From Boothiomyces macroporosus (lineage: Eukaryota > Chytridiomycota > Chytridiomycetes > Rhizophydiales > Terramycetaceae): DNA of 64,000 bases. A program made the translations under genes and the position numbers. Shown here one piece after another: positions 29,746-40,877 of the stretch. The notes beneath the pieces are model-generated. The model was not told the DNA's origin. It did no database searches and saw nothing but the letters and a program-made list of their open reading frames with translations. The number at the start of each line of letters is the position of its first letter. Position 1 is the first letter of the stretch. The stretch is taken from positions 62,001 through 126,000 of the forward strand of contig JADGKB010000011.1 of NCBI GenBank assembly GCA_027604185.1, written 5' to 3'.

Positions 29746-30484
29746 ATGGGAAAACAAAAAGCATACAAACCACAGCGGTCAGATACGAGCAGGAGCTTCA
29801 CTCTCCCAACAGGAACAAAAGGATTCCTCGTAACATGTCATAAAGGAAAAGAGAAACAATCCACGGCAGAGATTACCAGTATCTTTGATTCATATGCCAA
29901 CCAAGAGGAAGAAATCGATGAATCAAAGTCAATCGAAGACCTCCTACAGCAAGAATTGAATTCAATTAAATCAACAAAAAAGAAACAATTTTCAATGATT
30001 CCGACAAATATCCCATGTACTTTGTTCATAAGGGTAAATACTATTAATGCAGACCAACGACACTATTGAACCAGTTAGTTTTGCATTGAAAATATTGAAC
30101 GAATTAATCGAGTCTAAAATCAAGAATACCAGATATACGTCGCGGATAATCCCTATTTCTGATACCTGCTTTGCATTGATGAAGGATATTAAGGAAATGG
30201 CGTCAAAGAGGATCCATGAATTCTTTGATGGCTTGGAGCCGTCTACTTTTGTTATTGTGCCAAAGATCAGAAACAATACCAGTTTGAAGAATGCCAGAGA
30301 TGAATTGATTCAAATGGTTGCAGAGATTGTTCCAACCAAGCATAAGGTGGATATAAACGGAGCAAAGTATTCAATCATGCTTGAAATTATGAATAATGTT
30401 TGTGGGATATCTATAGTCACAGATTACAATCGACTTAAAAAATTCAATTTGGAACAATTTGAAAACAAAGAAAACCCAGAGTAG
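29746..30484 (+). CDS. TAN1/THUMPD1: THUMP-domain tRNA acetylation adaptor
   Basis: Exons: 29746-30033 and 30053-30484 (239 aa), with a 19-nt intron. The start MGKQKAYKPQ gives a basic tail, then TKGFLVTCHKGKEKQSTAEI, typical of the family N-terminus. The THUMP domain follows: PCTLFIRTNDTIEP, TRYTSRIIPISDTCFALMKD, EPSTFVIVPKIRNN and KHKVDINGAKYSIMLEIMNNVCGISIVTDY. TAN1 delivers tRNA to the Kre33/NAT10 acetyltransferase, which makes N4-acetylcytidine-12 in tRNA-Ser and tRNA-Leu. The length is close to yeast Tan1 (289). Splicing joins FIR to TND and removes a shift in frame. Confidence 0.93.
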
Positions 30485-30504
30485 ATTATAAATTTTATAA
30501 AGAA

Positions 30505-32312
30505 TTATGGTTCAACTTCTTGTTCAGCCCAGTCTTCAAACTGTATTTCCATTTTATCCATCTATTGTTAATCAAACAATTACCTGGGATTTTAAACTTT
30601 TGATTTCTATAGTCATAATATTACGATCTGTCAATAATTCTTTAATCTTTTTATAAGCTTGAGCAGACAGTTTGTCAAATCCACGCTTCTGCTCTTGCAT
30701 TAAGGACAAGGTATTTTCATTTTCTTGCTTTGCAGCGGCAAGTTCGCTTTTCAATCTTTCGATTTCAGCCAACAGCTGATCCTGGTTTCCATTTCCAATC
30801 TGTACAGGTTCGGTTTGAACATTTACATGTTGAGTTGGAACAGCCATTGGTTTAGTTTGAAGCTGCACATGTCTAACCTTTTTCTTTTTGCGTTCTTTAG
30901 CTTCTTCTTCCATTGGTTGCTGCGTTTCTGGCTCAGTAAAAGATTCTTGTCTTTGGATTTCCTCTCTTTGGGGTTGAGGCATTGGCATCACATTAGGCAT
31001 TGGCGACTGCCTCATATTGTTGTCCAAAGATGAGGATCGGGAAAGCTGAGATGGAGGAATAGAGTTTCTATCGCCCTGTCCCAAATTTCTTAGAGATGAC
31101 TGTCTAGACCCAATGTTTGGTTTGCGCATTTGGAATGATGCCCTGTCATCTCTCAAATCCTCCTGGCTGCCGTTGTTGTAAGTGTCGTAATAGTCTGCAA
31201 AATCTTGTGAAATTCGATCAGCACCAGGAGGCTGTGGGTGAGGAATATCAGAATATTCATCATCAGACAGCACTGGAGATGGTGCGAATGATACACCTTT
31301 GTTATGGGAAGCTTTGATCTTCATATTTCGAAGGGTTTCAGGAACTTCAATGAAAGAAGCATTGAAATCTGTGTTTTCAATAACTTCACGGTCAAACACC
31401 AACAAGGACTCCCTGTTGTCTTCGTTATTCTCGAATGGATATCCTTGCTCGTCGTAATTGTCATTTTGAGGAGGTTCTTCAGGAGGATATTGTTGAGGCT
31501 GTTCATACTGCGCTTTTTGTTGCTGCTGTTCGTATTGCGCCTTTTGTTGTTGTTCCATCTGCTGCTTTTGCTGTAATTCAAACTGTTGTCTTTGCTGCTG
31601 TTCATATTGCTTTTGCATCTCCAACTTTTGCAATTCTGCTTGCTGTTGCTCATACTGCTGTTGCATTTCGTATTGCATTTGCATTTGTTTTTGCATTTCA
31701 TACTGTTGCTGAGCGTTTTGAGGGGTAGGCACCTGTTCAAATTGAGGAGCACTGGCCATTGGCGGGGACTGCTTCTGTGGTTTTGCTGGTACATATCCAT
31801 AATTAGATGGCGGCTTTGCAGGCTACGGTTAGTCAAATATTTACTTGAACAAAATCATTTTGTTGGGGTTGTTTGTCCTTTTTCTTGTCCTTCTTTTTAA
31901 AGCTGCTAAAGAACCCAGTCCCTCTCTTGGAGCTTGGAGGGGATGGCGGAGGTGTATTGAAACCTGGAGGAGGCCCAGCTTTCAAGAAATCTGCGAGCAT
32001 CATAGTGTCGCTTTTCTTATTTCCAGACTCATCGTCGCTAAACAAAGAATCGTTAGATGATTTGTTGGCAAGCTTCTTTTTCTCCGAAACAACCTGAGGT
32101 TCTGAGTACTCTATGTTATTTAAGAGGTTTTGTAACTCTGGAGAATTTGCTTTGTTCAATTCGTTTCCTAGCATTGAAGATTCGTTGAATGAGGATAATT
32201 TGATACGAGTGGTTGAATTGAGGGCTATTTGCTTGTCAAAATCTTCTTCGTCTAAAACCTTGCCTTTCTTTGGTGGAAAGCCAATGTTCATTGGTTTATT
32301 GCTATATGACAT
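30505..32312 (-). CDS. Q-rich, disordered protein with C-terminal coiled coil
   Basis: Exons: 32312-31845, 31822-30584, 30561-30505 (587 aa); all splice joins use 22-nt introns. The N-terminus has acidic/Ser stretches and PPPGFNTPPPSPPSS followed by a Lys block. The middle holds a long Gln/Met/Tyr-rich run with QQQYEMQK-like repeats (about residues 185-275), a likely prion-like or condensate-forming segment. The C-terminus is coiled coil (LLAEIERLKSELAAAKQEN, then a LTDRNIMTIEIKSLKSQ end). Short LQTKP and VQTEP elements precede it. The gene at 55277-56945 has the same design, with IQTDE and TETD elements before a C-terminal coiled coil, so the two may be distant paralogues. No function known. 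Confidence 0.85.
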
Positions 32313-32565
32313 CTAGCAGAGAAATGGTCCTACCGCTTTTTATATGTTTCGCCACAGTGCGGCGCTGTGAAGGAGGCTTCAGTTATGTCAGTTTCACAAG
32401 ATGGGAACTGGTCGCTGTTCGGCCTTCTCAAGGACTGAATCACTACCATCTAAATGCACTCACCAGTAATATAGCGTCCACGAATGGTGTGGTCGAATAG
32501 ATATTCCGCATTTCCTTCTGCATTCGCACCAATCAAGAAGGTCCGCCACTTTTTCCTTTTTTGAT

Positions 32566-33908
32566 ATGAACAGATTCGCGGTACGACTGTTGAAACAGTG
32601 TCGACTATCCAGCACCAAAAGCAAAGCGGTGCTATCCTCGCTATTCCCGAAAAAGGCGTCCAAGTTTGCGCATGAAAATAAAGTTGCTGATTTTGTCAGT
32701 AAATTGCGTGCCAACTATACTTCAGGAGGAAATGTTCAGCCAAAGAGAATGAGGGATTCGTATGTCGAAGATTATCTGCGGTTCAGTACCGATCCAGATG
32801 CCTTGGAGGAATACAAAGATATTTCAGGAACCACCATTAGGTAGCCTGTATTTCATCGATTAGAGTTGGTAAAATCCTAGAAGATATTGATGCACTAGCG
32901 GGAATGATCGGGTTTACTCATGCGCTGGATGAAACAAACAAGGACTGCGTACAAGTAGTTACAGCATCATTGGATCGAATTGATATGCTACGCAAATTTC
33001 CGATTGACAAGGATATTAAGCTATCTGGATTTGTAACCTTTGTCGGAACGTCTTCGATGGAAATTTCAATTGTAGTGGAAGCATTGCCGGAAGCCGCTCC
33101 AGCTCCTGGGGAAGAAGGCATAGGCTATGCAGCTTCATTAGTGAATAGAAACGGACTTGCGATTCTTACTGCCAAATTCATAATGGTATTTGAGTCTAAT
33201 CAAAGGTAGCTATAAATAAGGAAACAATGAAATCTTTTCCGGTTACCCCACTTAGTTTAGAAACTGAAGAGGACCATGCTTTATACGTTGCAGGTGCTGA
33301 ACACAAGGCACGAAAGCAAGCAGCCAGCGCAATTGCCCTTACTAAAAAGCCTCCAAATGTCGAAGAAATGTATTTAGTTCACGATTTGTACTTGAAATCT
33401 CGAAATTACAGCATTGGAAAAGAACCAAAGCCGGATAACGTCTTGTTTATGAGTGACACTTTACAGAAATCTCTGATCTTGACACATATACAAGATAGAA
33501 ATTTATATCACAAAATCTTTGGTATTTTGAATTAATGTAGGTGGATATTTGATGAGAGTAGCGTTTGAGCTTGCATATGCAACGGCTGTGATGGCATGCA
33601 AGAGTTACAACATTGAATTCCTGGCGTTGGATGATTTGACATTTAGACTTCCAGTCCCCATCGGATCCATCATTTCGCTATCATCAAAATTTGTGTACTC
33701 AACTAAGAGCACTTTCCAAATATCAGTAATTGTTGATATCTTGAATGTAGTCACTGGAGAACGAAAGACTTCAAACGATTTCTATTTCACTTTTACATGC
33801 AAGGATATCGAAAAATTCCCACATGTGTTACCACAGTCATATGCAGAATCAGTATTATATATTGAAGCCAAGCGAAGACAAAAAAGATTCAAAGAGTTGC
33901 AAGAGTAA
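32566..33908 (+). CDS. Mitochondrial acyl-CoA thioesterase, ACOT9-like
   Basis: Exons: 32566-32840, 32864-33185, 33206-33521, 33541-33908 (426 aa); introns are 23, 20 and 19 nt. The protein starts with a basic, Arg/Ser-rich presequence (MNRFAVRLLKQCRLSSTKSK), then the RMRDSYVEDYLRF stretch typical of the family. Two hotdog domains follow: one around AGMIGFTHALDE and KLSGFVTFVGTSSMEISIVVEA, the second around GGYLMRVAFELAYATAVMAC and GSIISLSSKFVYS. ACOT9 proteins hydrolyse acyl-CoA esters in the mitochondrial matrix. Intron 2 removes 20 bases ending AAG and turns FIMVFESNQR-stop into FIMVAINKETMKSFPVTPL, as expected for the linker. Confidence 0.92.
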
Positions 33909-33928
33909 TTTGATAAAGCATTGGTTCT

Positions 33929-34342
33929 TTATTTAATATTTACATCTTTGACAACTTTTTGACTTTGCACAACTATTACTGGTATACTAGAGTTTCGTGC
34001 AATCATATCGCAGGTATGATGCCTTGGTCGAAACAGTGTCTTTTTATGCTGTCCTACCACAATCACATCAGGGCCAAGCTCCTCGGCCTTTTCCAGCAGT
34101 GTAGATATACCTCCTTGCACAGAAAGTAGGCCAATTACCCTAAAAGATATCGTCTTTGCCAAATCTCTAAGCAGCTTTATAGACTTTTGAAATATAGCTT
34201 CCGCTTCTTTTGGAAACTCTGAATCCAGTGGCCTGGCATGTAGTAGCACCACTTCTGTTTCAAAGCCAAAAGAATTCAAGGCCCATTTCAATGTATCGAA
34301 TGATGTACGAGTATCGTCTACAAATACACAAACTTTTTTCAT
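33929..34342 (-). CDS. Universal stress protein (UspA) domain protein
   Basis: A single exon of 137 aa: MKKVCVFVDDTRTSFDTLKW, then VVLLHARPLD, AEELGPDVIVVGQHKK and SIPVIVVQ. This is the complete alpha/beta Usp fold as a stand-alone domain. The nucleotide-binding G-2x-G-9x-G(S/T) motif is not intact (GQHKKTLFRPRHHTCDMI), so ATP binding is doubtful and the protein is closer to the non-binding UspA type. Usp proteins are induced by stress in bacteria, plants and some fungi; the role here is unknown. The stop lies 20 bases from the convergent ACOT9 stop. Confidence 0.9.
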   Translation of the reverse strand: MKKVCVFVDDTRTSFDTLKWALNSFGFETEVVLLHARPLDSEFPKEAEAIFQKSIKLLRDLAKTISFRVIGLLSVQGGISTLLEKAEELGPDVIVVGQHKKTLFRPRHHTCDMIARNSSIPVIVVQSQKVVKDVNIK

Positions 34343-34600
34343 AGTGAACTGTCAGAGCTTTTGGTTTAAATATTGAGTAATTTGAAACAACTCGGTCGAA
34401 TTTTTCTTACCCTCCGCTTCGCCATATCCTGTTTGCTGAGCAAAACAAGCCTAAATGCTGCTTTTTTGATAAGAATACGCAAGGCGCTCACAAAGACTGT
34501 TAAGATACGGTTGGTTTTGAATTAAATCTACGAATAACTAATTTTTTGTCGTTTCGGCGAAATTGTTTTTATTTTAATCACTGGTGCCACACTGTCATAA

Positions 34601-35943
34601 TCAATAATCCATTTCAAGGTGCCCTTTTACAGCACCACCAACGTTCACAGTATCAATCAAGAAGGTGTCATGGCCGTAGATAGTATCAAGCTCGTAGTAT
34701 GTTACTCTCTCGTTACCTCCGCTTCTGAGGCAGTCAGCAATTTCTTTTTGTTGCCAAACAGGAAATAGGATATCTGATTGTACACCAAGGATGAGAGTTG
34801 GCATTTTGATTGTGGACATGCCTTTTTGCAACTTTTCCAAGGCACTGGCTTTGCTACAATTTGGCGATTCCTCTTGCGAACCTAGCACAGCATCTTTGGT
34901 GGGAATTGGGTGACTCATATCAAACATATCCATGGCTTTTGAAATATATATGAGTGAATTGGCGTCATATGTATAGCAAAACTTTTCTCCTTGATGATTT
35001 AAATAAGTTTCGATTAAAAAGTCAGGCACAAATGAAGGTTCTTCTTCAGGGTTTGCACGAACTCTTCCAAAACGCTCTTCCCATTCTGGACCGCTTCTAT
35101 AAGTAATAGTTGCGATTGTTCTGGCCAACTTCATTCCAAGATGTGGAGGAGAAGAGTTATAATAAAAACCGTTAGCCCAGTTTGGATCAGCCATTAGTAC
35201 TATATTAACGTTCAATTACCTTGTCTCTGGGCGAATCTCATTGCTATTGATACAGGATGAGAACGAGCAGCAGCAGAAATAGCTATCAATCTTCCCACTC
35301 TTTCTGGGAACATGGCAGCTGCAGCAATAGATTGCATTCCTCCCATTGAACTTCCTACACTCGCATGTAATTTCTGAATCCCCATGGCGTCCAACATTTT
35401 GAACTGTGCGCGAACCATATCAAAAACTGTAACAATGGGAAATCTAGTTCCATAGCGTTCTCCATTCTTTGCCAAAGGATCAACACTGGAAGGCCCAGTC
35501 GAGCCATAACAACCTCCGATAACATTTGTGCATATTATATGAAATTTATCAGTGTCCAAAGCCAATCCAGGCCCTATAAACTTTTCCCACCATCCAGGAT
35601 GTAGATTTTTCGAGTGAGATTTTGCATGAGAGCTTCCAGAAAGACCTGTATGCAATAGGATGACATTGGATTTGTCTTCATTCAATTCTCCCCATGATTC
35701 ATATGCAATTTTGAATTCCGGTAGAACCCCTCCGTGAAGCATAGTCAATGTTTCCCTGTGAGTAGAAATCGAGTATCCCGATACAACATTTTCATAACTT
35801 GGCTCTGGACCACCTTCAACAGCCTTAGTCCTCGGGTCGATCTTGTCCACGATCGGAGTGCGAACAATTGGATTTCTGTCCAACAAGTTGGGAGCATTCC
35901 TATGAAATTGCCTGATAGCAATCCTCTGTAGTTTACGGAACAT
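34601..35943 (-). CDS. Homoserine O-acetyltransferase (Met2)
   Basis: Exons: 35943-35220 and 35199-34601 (440 aa), with a 20-nt intron. The alpha/beta-hydrolase fold carries the nucleophile Ser in [17 protein letters not shown], the Asp in [15 protein letters not shown] and the His in YGHDTFLID. Also typical are [28 protein letters not shown] and [18 protein letters not shown]. The enzyme makes O-acetylhomoserine from acetyl-CoA and homoserine, feeding methionine and cysteine synthesis in fungi and bacteria. The N-terminus [16 protein letters not shown] is basic and amphipathic, like a mitochondrial presequence, which is unusual for yeast Met2. The first true ATG is 35943; the frame itself extends two codons further. 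Confidence 0.93.
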
Positions 35944-36247
35944 TTTCAAAAAAGTTTATGTTGCAATTTGGGGGAAAAATTGCGACGAGATAGAGATTTT
36001 GTGAGAACTCAATAGACATAAACAAATTTTATCATAACAGTAATAGAATATTTTCCGCTTGATTCGGCGATTAGCTTTATAAATATGCGGTATTTATCTT
36101 ACCGCTGATTGCACCAGTCGCCATCTTTTAACCAAAGAGCAGGTATTGCAGATATCTGCCTTGAATCGTGTATGTCGACTTTGACTTATCCACAAAGCCC
36201 TCGCAATTCAAGGCTGTACAGTAGTGGTGAAAAAGTTTGACAATTTC

Positions 36248-36586
36248 ATGCTGGTGGTTTTGTTGCTTGAAATTACCGCCGCAAATCTTCAGCGTTCACT
36301 ATCAAGTCTCAATATTCAGTTGACGAAAGAGGATTATGTAAGCATATGTGATAAGTTCAAAATTGCCGCCGCTCGTAAAGATAATCACAGCTTCCTTGAT
36401 GATTGTATCAACAACGCATGCTCAATCGCCTCAAATTATACTGTTGATGATCTATTACAATGTCAATTATGGATGGAACAGACTTTGCAAGTAACGCAGG
36501 GTGTCACTCACGGAGATACCGTTTCATATAATGCGGATTGGTATCCAGATTATGAACCACATATGGCCAAATTTATTCACGATTAA
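36248..36586 (+). CDS. Small secreted Cys-containing protein of unknown function
   Basis: A single exon of 112 aa from the first ATG. MLVVLLLEITAA is a short signal peptide; the mature part has four Cys (SICDKF, DDCINNAC, LQCQLW), one N-glycosylation site (NYT) and an acidic Trp/Tyr-rich C-terminus (NADWYPDYEPH). The Cys spacing C-x(28)-C-x3-C-x(16)-C is compatible with two disulfides but I do not recognise a family. The frame remains open upstream to a GTG at 36224, so an upstream exon is possible. Small secreted proteins of this kind may act on a host or substrate; that is inference only. Confidence 0.6.
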   Translation: MLVVLLLEITAANLQRSLSSLNIQLTKEDYVSICDKFKIAAARKDNHSFLDDCINNACSIASNYTVDDLLQCQLWMEQTLQVTQGVTHGDTVSYNADWYPDYEPHMAKFIHD

Positions 36587-36612
36587 TACAATGTAATTTT
36601 ATCTCTGTTTAT

Positions 36613-38480
36613 TCATAAACGAGACCTTTCCTTTTCCAATTTGGATAACTCTTCTTCGCTTAGGGGAATATGCGATTTGCTGTACATCCTCTTCAATTTG
36701 TCCACTACCCAGTCATGTAATTTGATTTTTCCATACTGGTCAGTCACCCGAAGTGATGTTAATTGATGAGCAGGATGTTCAACGTCAAAAACTGCGATTG
36801 CCAATGACCTTCCCATTGCCTTTAAATCAGCCACTGTAAATCGCTTGTCCAACGGTACTTTACTATTCTTGTCATAAAACTTGCACTTTGAGGAATACGG
36901 AAGTCTTCTTTCCAGCTTTGAGCCGTAATAATTTGCTTCAAACGTATAGCAGTGCGTAGCGCCTGTCAAGCGGTAGATTGCTACTCTTCCAGTCCCATCC
37001 TTTGTCATTTCTGGATTATCTATTGTTAGGATAACCAACCTTTCAGTTGTTCCACTGGTGGTTGAATTGTGCTAGGAAGCATTGCTTTTGGTGCAAAATC
37101 ACACTCCCCAAAATCAAACAGGGGATTGTTAATCAGACAATACTTGGCAAACAAAAGTTGCTCATATTGCTGCTTTATATTTGGCAGCCAGTTACCAAAC
37201 AAGAAGCTCCCTGCCTTGTTTGCATGACCATGCAAGTCGATATAGTATTTCACTTGACCAGTCTCTGCCAAATATTCAATATACATCTTTGTAGCCCAAA
37301 TAGTTGGATGCTGCTCTTTTGATGGATATACATACACTCTATTTAAATTTAACCCATATTTATCTCCTCTATAATGTCCAAGAACAACTCCATCTGGGTT
37401 TAACATTGGGATGACTTTGAAAACAAACTTTGAACGCAGCAATTTTGCTTGAGGATCGTTTGAAGTTATAAAGTCTAAAAATCCTTCAAGCATAATGGAT
37501 GAATTGGTTTCTGCTGGGTGAACCCTTGCAGAAAGAACAAAATATTGCTTTTGTTCGTTGAATAACCTACTTCGTGATCCCGACACAGGAAACAGTCCTT
37601 CGATGGATTGCTCATGATCATTTTTGATCCCTTCTTTTGAAGAAATAGTCAAAATATCCAAATTGTGATTATTGAGTGAACGAATCAGCACATCTCGGTG
37701 AAAATATACGTCTTGATTATTGATATGAAGTGATTTCAATAAGGGTATCAAGCTTTTAGTGGAAGAGCCTGGTCTGAATCTATCTTGTAGTACATTAATG
37801 TAATTTTGCAACGTCGTGTATGAATATGGCACACAATACGCAAAATAGTAAGTTCCAGGATTTGCAGGTATACTCTTTGTACCAGACATAGATATTTGCT
37901 CTTTGCTGTATGAGCATTTCTGATGGGAAAACACGAATTGAAACTGCATTTCTAATGCACCATCCACGTACCGTGTCATAGGAGTTGATGGAATTCTTTT
38001 CCATTGTTTATCCTTGGTATTTCTATAAACTGGTCTGAGGCCCATTGTAAATAATCTCTGGACTTTGTTTAGATTTTTGAAATGAAACATGACAGTTGTT
38101 GGTTTAGTAGCTTCGAATTCAGGTACATTGGGATTGAATTCAACTGAAAAATGAAACCAAGTTCTATTCTTTGTGGGAGATTCTTTCGAGCCATCCGGAG
38201 ATGTCCAAAGCCTGAAATAGTAATCTGTTTCAATCGCTAATTTTATCGGATCATCTTTGCCAAGTTTGGTGGAGCTCTGTCTAGTAAGGTTTGAAGATTG
38301 TCTTGATAATCCGGTCAGTAAGGTATCTGAAGACTTTGTACTCTTGTCTCTTTTCAATGTCATTTTTGGCGATATTTCTGGGGTTGCATTTTCAGAAACA
38401 TCCGCTCCGAGTTCGATTTTACCCAAATTTCCAGAGTCAAACTCTGAATCAAACACAAAATTAGCAAAGGAATATTTCAT
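36613..38480 (-). CDS. Cytosolic carboxypeptidase, CCP5/AGBL5-like (tubulin deglutamylase)
   Basis: Exons: 38480-37040 and 37019-36613 (615 aa); the 20-nt intron at 37020-37039 has a GTTGG donor. The N-terminal beta domain (NFVFDSEFDSGNL, DYYFRLWTSPDG, RTWFHFSVEF) leads into the M14 peptidase domain. Zinc ligands are the His and Glu of ARVHPAETNSS and the His of YIDLHGHANKAGSFLFG. NPDGVVLGHYRGDKYGLNLNR is the Arg-containing substrate pocket, and the catalytic Glu falls in CYTFEANYYGS. CCP5 enzymes remove branch-point glutamates from polyglutamylated tubulin and are tied to cilia and flagella. Its presence supports a flagellated life stage. A Ser-rich insert (TGLSRQSSNLTRQSS) interrupts the N-terminal domain. 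Confidence 0.93.
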
Positions 38481-38524
38481 GGGAACGTGCTAAATTGTTA
38501 GTTGGTGACGAAAACAAAGGCGCG
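38481..38524. promoter_or_regulatory. 44-bp bidirectional promoter between CCP5-like and CDKN3-like genes
   Basis: Only 44 bases separate the two divergent start codons (38480 and 38525). The leaders and core promoters of both genes must lie in this stretch or inside each other's coding sequence. No TATA box is visible here. Confidence 0.5.
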
Positions 38525-39462
38525 ATGTCAAATTCAGAAGCAAAACCAGGCTCAATTATGAATATGAAGCGCCATAGCGCCTCAATCAGCTTTGTAAACG
38601 ATAGCGATATTGGGTATAAGTATCCCAGAACATCGAAAACTCACCCACTAAATATTTCTTGGATTCTGAATGATTCTGATCAATACAGAGTAAAACGAAC
38701 AAAGCAGATTTCCCAGAAACTATTGAGTGAAATATCAGTCGATACACATCGCGAAGAGTACGAAAAGGAGGAGTTTATGGGAATATCCGAATTATGCAAC
38801 CCACCAAGCAGCATTCAACGTGGAAATTTTGCCCTTTCTTCCTGCCCAGGGAAAAAGGTAAGATTGACAGGGCCAATTAGAGGAAAAGCAATGATTTCTC
38901 GAGATCTGGATCTGGATTTTCAACGTATTGCAAGTTTCAACATCAAAACCGTAATCTGGTAACCAAACCTAATCTAGTTGTTTGGATGATGAAGAGCTGG
39001 AATTCCTTGGTGCTCCATGGGAGAAATACAGGTATTGGATATATAACAGAGTGCAGCAGCAAAAAAGAATGACATTCACGTAATTCGCTGCCCAATTGTG
39101 GAAGGCTATGCTCCAGATCGTGAAGAAGATGTCAATGATATTTTAATAGAGTTGGACAAGAAAATGCTTGCCAATAGTAATGTTCTATGCCACTGCAGAG
39201 GGGGTAATTTTATCTAACGAAAGGGATAGGAAGAGCAGCTGTGATAGCTTGTTGTTTCCTGTTAAGAAAAGGGTACTGCTCTACACCAAGAGACTCCATT
39301 GCTATGGTAAGACAGAGAAGGAGCTCCAAAGCCATAGAAACGATTCGTCAAGAGAACTTTATCATATCCTATCACAACTGGCTAAGAACAAGAGATAAAA
39401 ATGCATTCATTTATTTAATTTTGCCCAGGTTGAGGAACGTTACCCATAATGTGATCAATTAG
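38525..39462 (+). CDS. CDKN3/KAP-like dual-specificity phosphatase
   Basis: Exons: 38525-38958, 38978-39031, 39052-39203, 39224-39462 (292 aa); introns 19, 20 and 20 nt. The N-terminal third is basic and probably disordered. The phosphatase domain runs from FQRIASFNIKTVICCLDDEE through DIHVIRCPIVEGYAPDREED to the P-loop LCHCRGGIGRAAVIACC (C-x5-R) and MVRQRRSSKAIETIRQENFI. KAP removes the activating phosphate of CDKs; the substrate here is inferred. The general-acid Asp is plausible at APDREED. Intron 3 splits the P-loop itself (after CRG). Intron 2 skips an AG two bases earlier. The stop lies inside the convergent TIM50 coding region, overlapping by 48 bases. Confidence 0.87.
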
Positions 39463-40784
39463 TTTATAATCATTCTTTTTCATTTCTTCAATTTGCTTTT
39501 GAATCATTTCTTCCTGTTCCTTGCGGTGCTTTTCTAAAGTCTTCAAGTGCTTGTCGTATTCCTTGTTCAACACTTTTTTGATATATGCTGAATGGCTTTC
39601 AATATTATTCAAAGAGAGCGCACCTATTTCGCTAGCATTTTGACTACTAGCATGTAGTGCTCCGCTGTTCATACCAACTAGTGTTTTTAGCAAGGAGCCA
39701 ATTTGTTCAACGGAAGACGCCTTGTCATCAGAGCCTAATATATTCTTGGCTATGCTTCTCAAGTGATCCTTGTGCATGTTCCAAGCTTTTGGAAAATCTT
39801 TATCATCGTACTGCTTGATGGTTCTCAACAGCGGTCTAATATCCTTAATCTTATTAGCTTCAACAAACAAAAGCATTTCTAATTTAGAATGAATTTACCA
39901 TGCAGAGCATCAGCGTATTTAAATAATTCAGTGTCACCCTTTTCTCCTTCCCATTTCTTTAGCAAAACTCCGTTATCAGGATGAGTTTCCAGAGCGTTAG
40001 GATCAATATCAACAACGATAACTTTGGACAAATCCCGATTTAAAAATTCCAAATCCTTCAAGTGAACATCGCCTTTCAACCTGTGGTGTTCGCGGAATAA
40101 ACGATAATGAACCATTCCAAAGTTATCAATTGCATCAACTACTGGAGTTCCCAAGTGGTGAGGAGTGTTGGTGTATACTACTACCTCAAAGAATTGGGAA
40201 AGCCTGAACAAAAGTTGTTTTGCACCAGGACGAATTGCGATTCTCCATCCTAAATCACGCTAACGTTAACAATAGCTTACATCCCAAACCAAGTGTGTCA
40301 ATGCGTCAGTAAGTTCGAGACAAACAGTGTAATCTCTTGCTAATTGCGGTGGTAATGGTGGTAACAGCTTCTTTTTTGGAGGATTCATAAAGTAATCATA
40401 AGACTCCTTGATTGCCTCCATTGCTCTTCTATTATGAGCCTGGAAAAAGTTTTCCCCTTCAACGTCCTCTGATTCATGAGTGAATCCCAAATATAAATAT
40501 GAAGAAATTACACCAAGACCAATTGCCCAACTTACACCGGATTTTGCTTTCGCATCCAAATCCTCTTCTCCTTCCGCTTTGGTCTCTTTTTCAGGTTCTT
40601 CCTGCTCGGAAGCCTTTTCCTGTTGCTCTTGTCTTTTCTTTTGGTCATTCAATGCTTGTTGAAATAAATCGTTCGAGTTGTCCTTTGTAGAGTAGAATGC
40701 GTTCGGAACTCTATCAAATCTTTGTCTACGGATATTTAAGGCAATCGATGGCCTGGCTTTCAAGAATTGAAACGCTCTTTTCAT
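39415..40784 (-). CDS. Mitochondrial import receptor subunit TIM50
   Basis: Exons: 40784-40281, 40259-39899, 39878-39415 (442 aa); introns are 21 and 20 nt. A basic presequence (MKRAFQFLKARPSIALNIRR), a charged coil (KKRQEQQEKASEQEEPEKE) and one membrane helix (VSWAIGLGVISSYLYLGF) lead to an FCP1-like domain. That domain includes DYTVCLELTDALTHLVWD, RPGAKQLLFRLSQFFEVVVY, HRLKGDVHLKDLEFLNRD and the KVIVVDIDPNALETHPDNG segment. TIM50 receives presequence proteins at the inner membrane TIM23 channel. The DxDx(T/V) phosphatase signature is degenerate (LELTDAL), as expected for a receptor. The C-terminal coding end overlaps the phosphatase gene on the other strand. Confidence 0.93.
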
Positions 40785-40877
40785 TTGGAGTAAAAAAAAA
40801 TTAATTGTCTGTCGATCTCATCACCATGCGAAATGAACCTACCAACAGAGTGTTTCACATTACAATAGATTAACTTT

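Noticed and set aside
31304..31900. Long Leu/Phe-rich frames on the + strand
   Set aside because: They are the antisense of the Gln-rich repeat of the spliced coiled-coil gene; composition is a by-product of CAG/CAA codons.
36224..36247. GTG start for the small secreted protein
   Set aside because: It would add eight charged residues before the signal peptide; the ATG at 36248 gives a clean signal sequence.
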